NCBI GenBank assembly: GCA_013397935.1
Contig: VZRN01004397.1
Span: 1,089,009 to 1,153,008 of the forward strand
Direction: 5' to 3'
Length of the DNA: 64,000 nucleotides
Source: Dasyornis broadbenti
Taxonomy: Eukaryota; Chordata; Aves; Passeriformes; Dasyornithidae
Shown here: positions 63,066 through 64,000 of the stretch, in pieces
How positions within the stretch are numbered: position 1 is the first letter of the stretch
Layout of the letters: the number at the start of each line of letters is the position of its first letter
Notes under the pieces: generated by a model
Told to the model about the DNA's origin: nothing
Seen by the model: only the letters and a program-made list of their open reading frames with translations
Databases searched by the model: none
Translations under genes and position numbers: made by a program

Positions 63066-64000
63066 TTTGCATATATTTGCCTGCAGGATTAATCATGACT
63101 AAATTGCTAAACTCAACAATTCTTCCAGAGCTGCAAACACCAGACAGACTATGCTTTGGGAAATGTGGGCCACATATTTCCTCACATTAGCTGATTTACT
63201 GGCAAAGCAACAAGGACACTGTTTCAACACCCTGTGGTTTCCATACCATTGATGCTCTGCTTACCCTTGCTGCTGTCAGCATGGCACATTGCATTCAGCA
63301 AATGGCAGGCACTATCTATGTGCACTGTGGGTTGAGTCTGGTTCCCTTTGAAAAATATATTTATCACACAACCAATGGAAATTAGCTTTAATCTGGCAAT
63401 GTTAAGTCAAGAAGACCAAAGACTGAGTCAACCGCAGTGCGGTGCAGGTCAGACCTAAGTATGATTAGCAGAAGCCTGTGGATCCAAGAGCAAAATGCCT
63501 GCCTAAATTAATGCCACCAGCTTCATTCTCAATGGACAAAATTTTCACTGCCTAAAACCCGGATACTGACTCCTTTCTCTAGGCTTCTAAATAAAATTGC
63601 CTGATTTGAGAAGTGTTGAATAGCAGCAGCTCCTACTGAAGTCATTTGGCCTCAATAAATAAAGTAAAGCTTAGAAATCTGTAAGCTGATGCTAAGTGAC
63701 CTGTACGCTAGAGCCAGAATTCATGGACAGTTTCTACACCAAGACTGACTATAGCCATGCGTATCTGTCTCTCAGTGTCAGGAGCACTAAAACTCTCTCC
63801 ATTAGTTAAATACAGCCCTAAGGGTGAATAATGGAAAAGGTATTGTCACAGATATTGAGTAGAAGTAGACAGGTCAGTACATTTCAGCAGCAACGCCAGC
63901 TAGTAGGTGAGTTCAGCAAAGGATGCCGTTGTAAGGTCTAAGCTAAAGGGTCCTCATGCTCCTTTAAGTTTTTCATTTTGTTTACCATTAACTAGTCAAA
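63066..64000. other. Unique sequence, no gene seen
   Basis: No gene, RNA or repeat family is recognised up to the window end. Confidence 0.55.

Noticed and set aside
1..64000. tRNA, rRNA, CRISPR, bacterial operon or provirus features
   Set aside because: No tRNA-like internal promoter boxes in context, no rRNA segments, no spaced direct-repeat arrays and no LTR pairs with primer-binding sites were found; the CR1 content marks the window as bird nuclear DNA.

Overview
This window reads as bird nuclear DNA. The strongest evidence is five dispersed CR1 LINE retroposon copies or fragments. Four are tied to the avian type by the 3' tail built on repeats of ATTCTATG and by neognath-style 3' sequence; the fifth is a longer piece that still carries ORF1 and ORF2 remnants. 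Everything else is A+T-rich single-copy sequence with short microsatellites, homopolymer runs and inverted repeats. I find no protein-coding exon, tRNA, rRNA, recognisable small RNA, CpG island or retroviral provirus that I can support. The window is best described as an intergenic or intronic stretch of a bird chromosome. Bacterial features (operons, ribosome binding sites, CRISPR) do not apply.

Layout: 1-1384 unique; 1385-1938 CR1 3' fragment (+); 1939-14908 unique with short homopolymers; 14909-16330 a CR1 on the minus strand that keeps an ORF1 esterase remnant and the front of the ORF2 endonuclease but is joined directly to the CR1 3' end, with the reverse transcriptase missing; 16331-23752 unique, including a perfect 14-bp-arm hairpin at 18105-18136 and an unexplained 213-codon open frame at 19650-20291 (-); 23753-23860 short CR1 3' end (+); 23861-41489 unique with a diverged ~90-bp tandem duplication at 30885-31070 and poly-A tracts; 41490-41575 an A28-G25 homopolymer pair containing the only N of the window; 43485-43558 a TG microsatellite with a Z-DNA-prone core, followed by a motif-rich block to about 43975; 43981-56541 unique, including a perfect 24-bp palindrome at 54663-54686; 56542-57091 CR1 3' end (-), followed by an unassigned G+C-richer block to about 57600; 57601-61949 unique; 61950-63065 CR1 with a decayed reverse-transcriptase C-terminal half (+); 63066-64000 unique.

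Almost all short open frames in the window look like chance frames. Those with recognisable content are decayed CR1 pieces. The claims about regulatory potential (43.5-44.0 kb and the twin nuclear-receptor sites) are inferences from motifs and need cross-species alignment or chromatin data. I did not find a convincing undescribed biological system. The most solid oddities are structural: the internally deleted CR1, the long perfect inverted repeats and the homopolymer junction.
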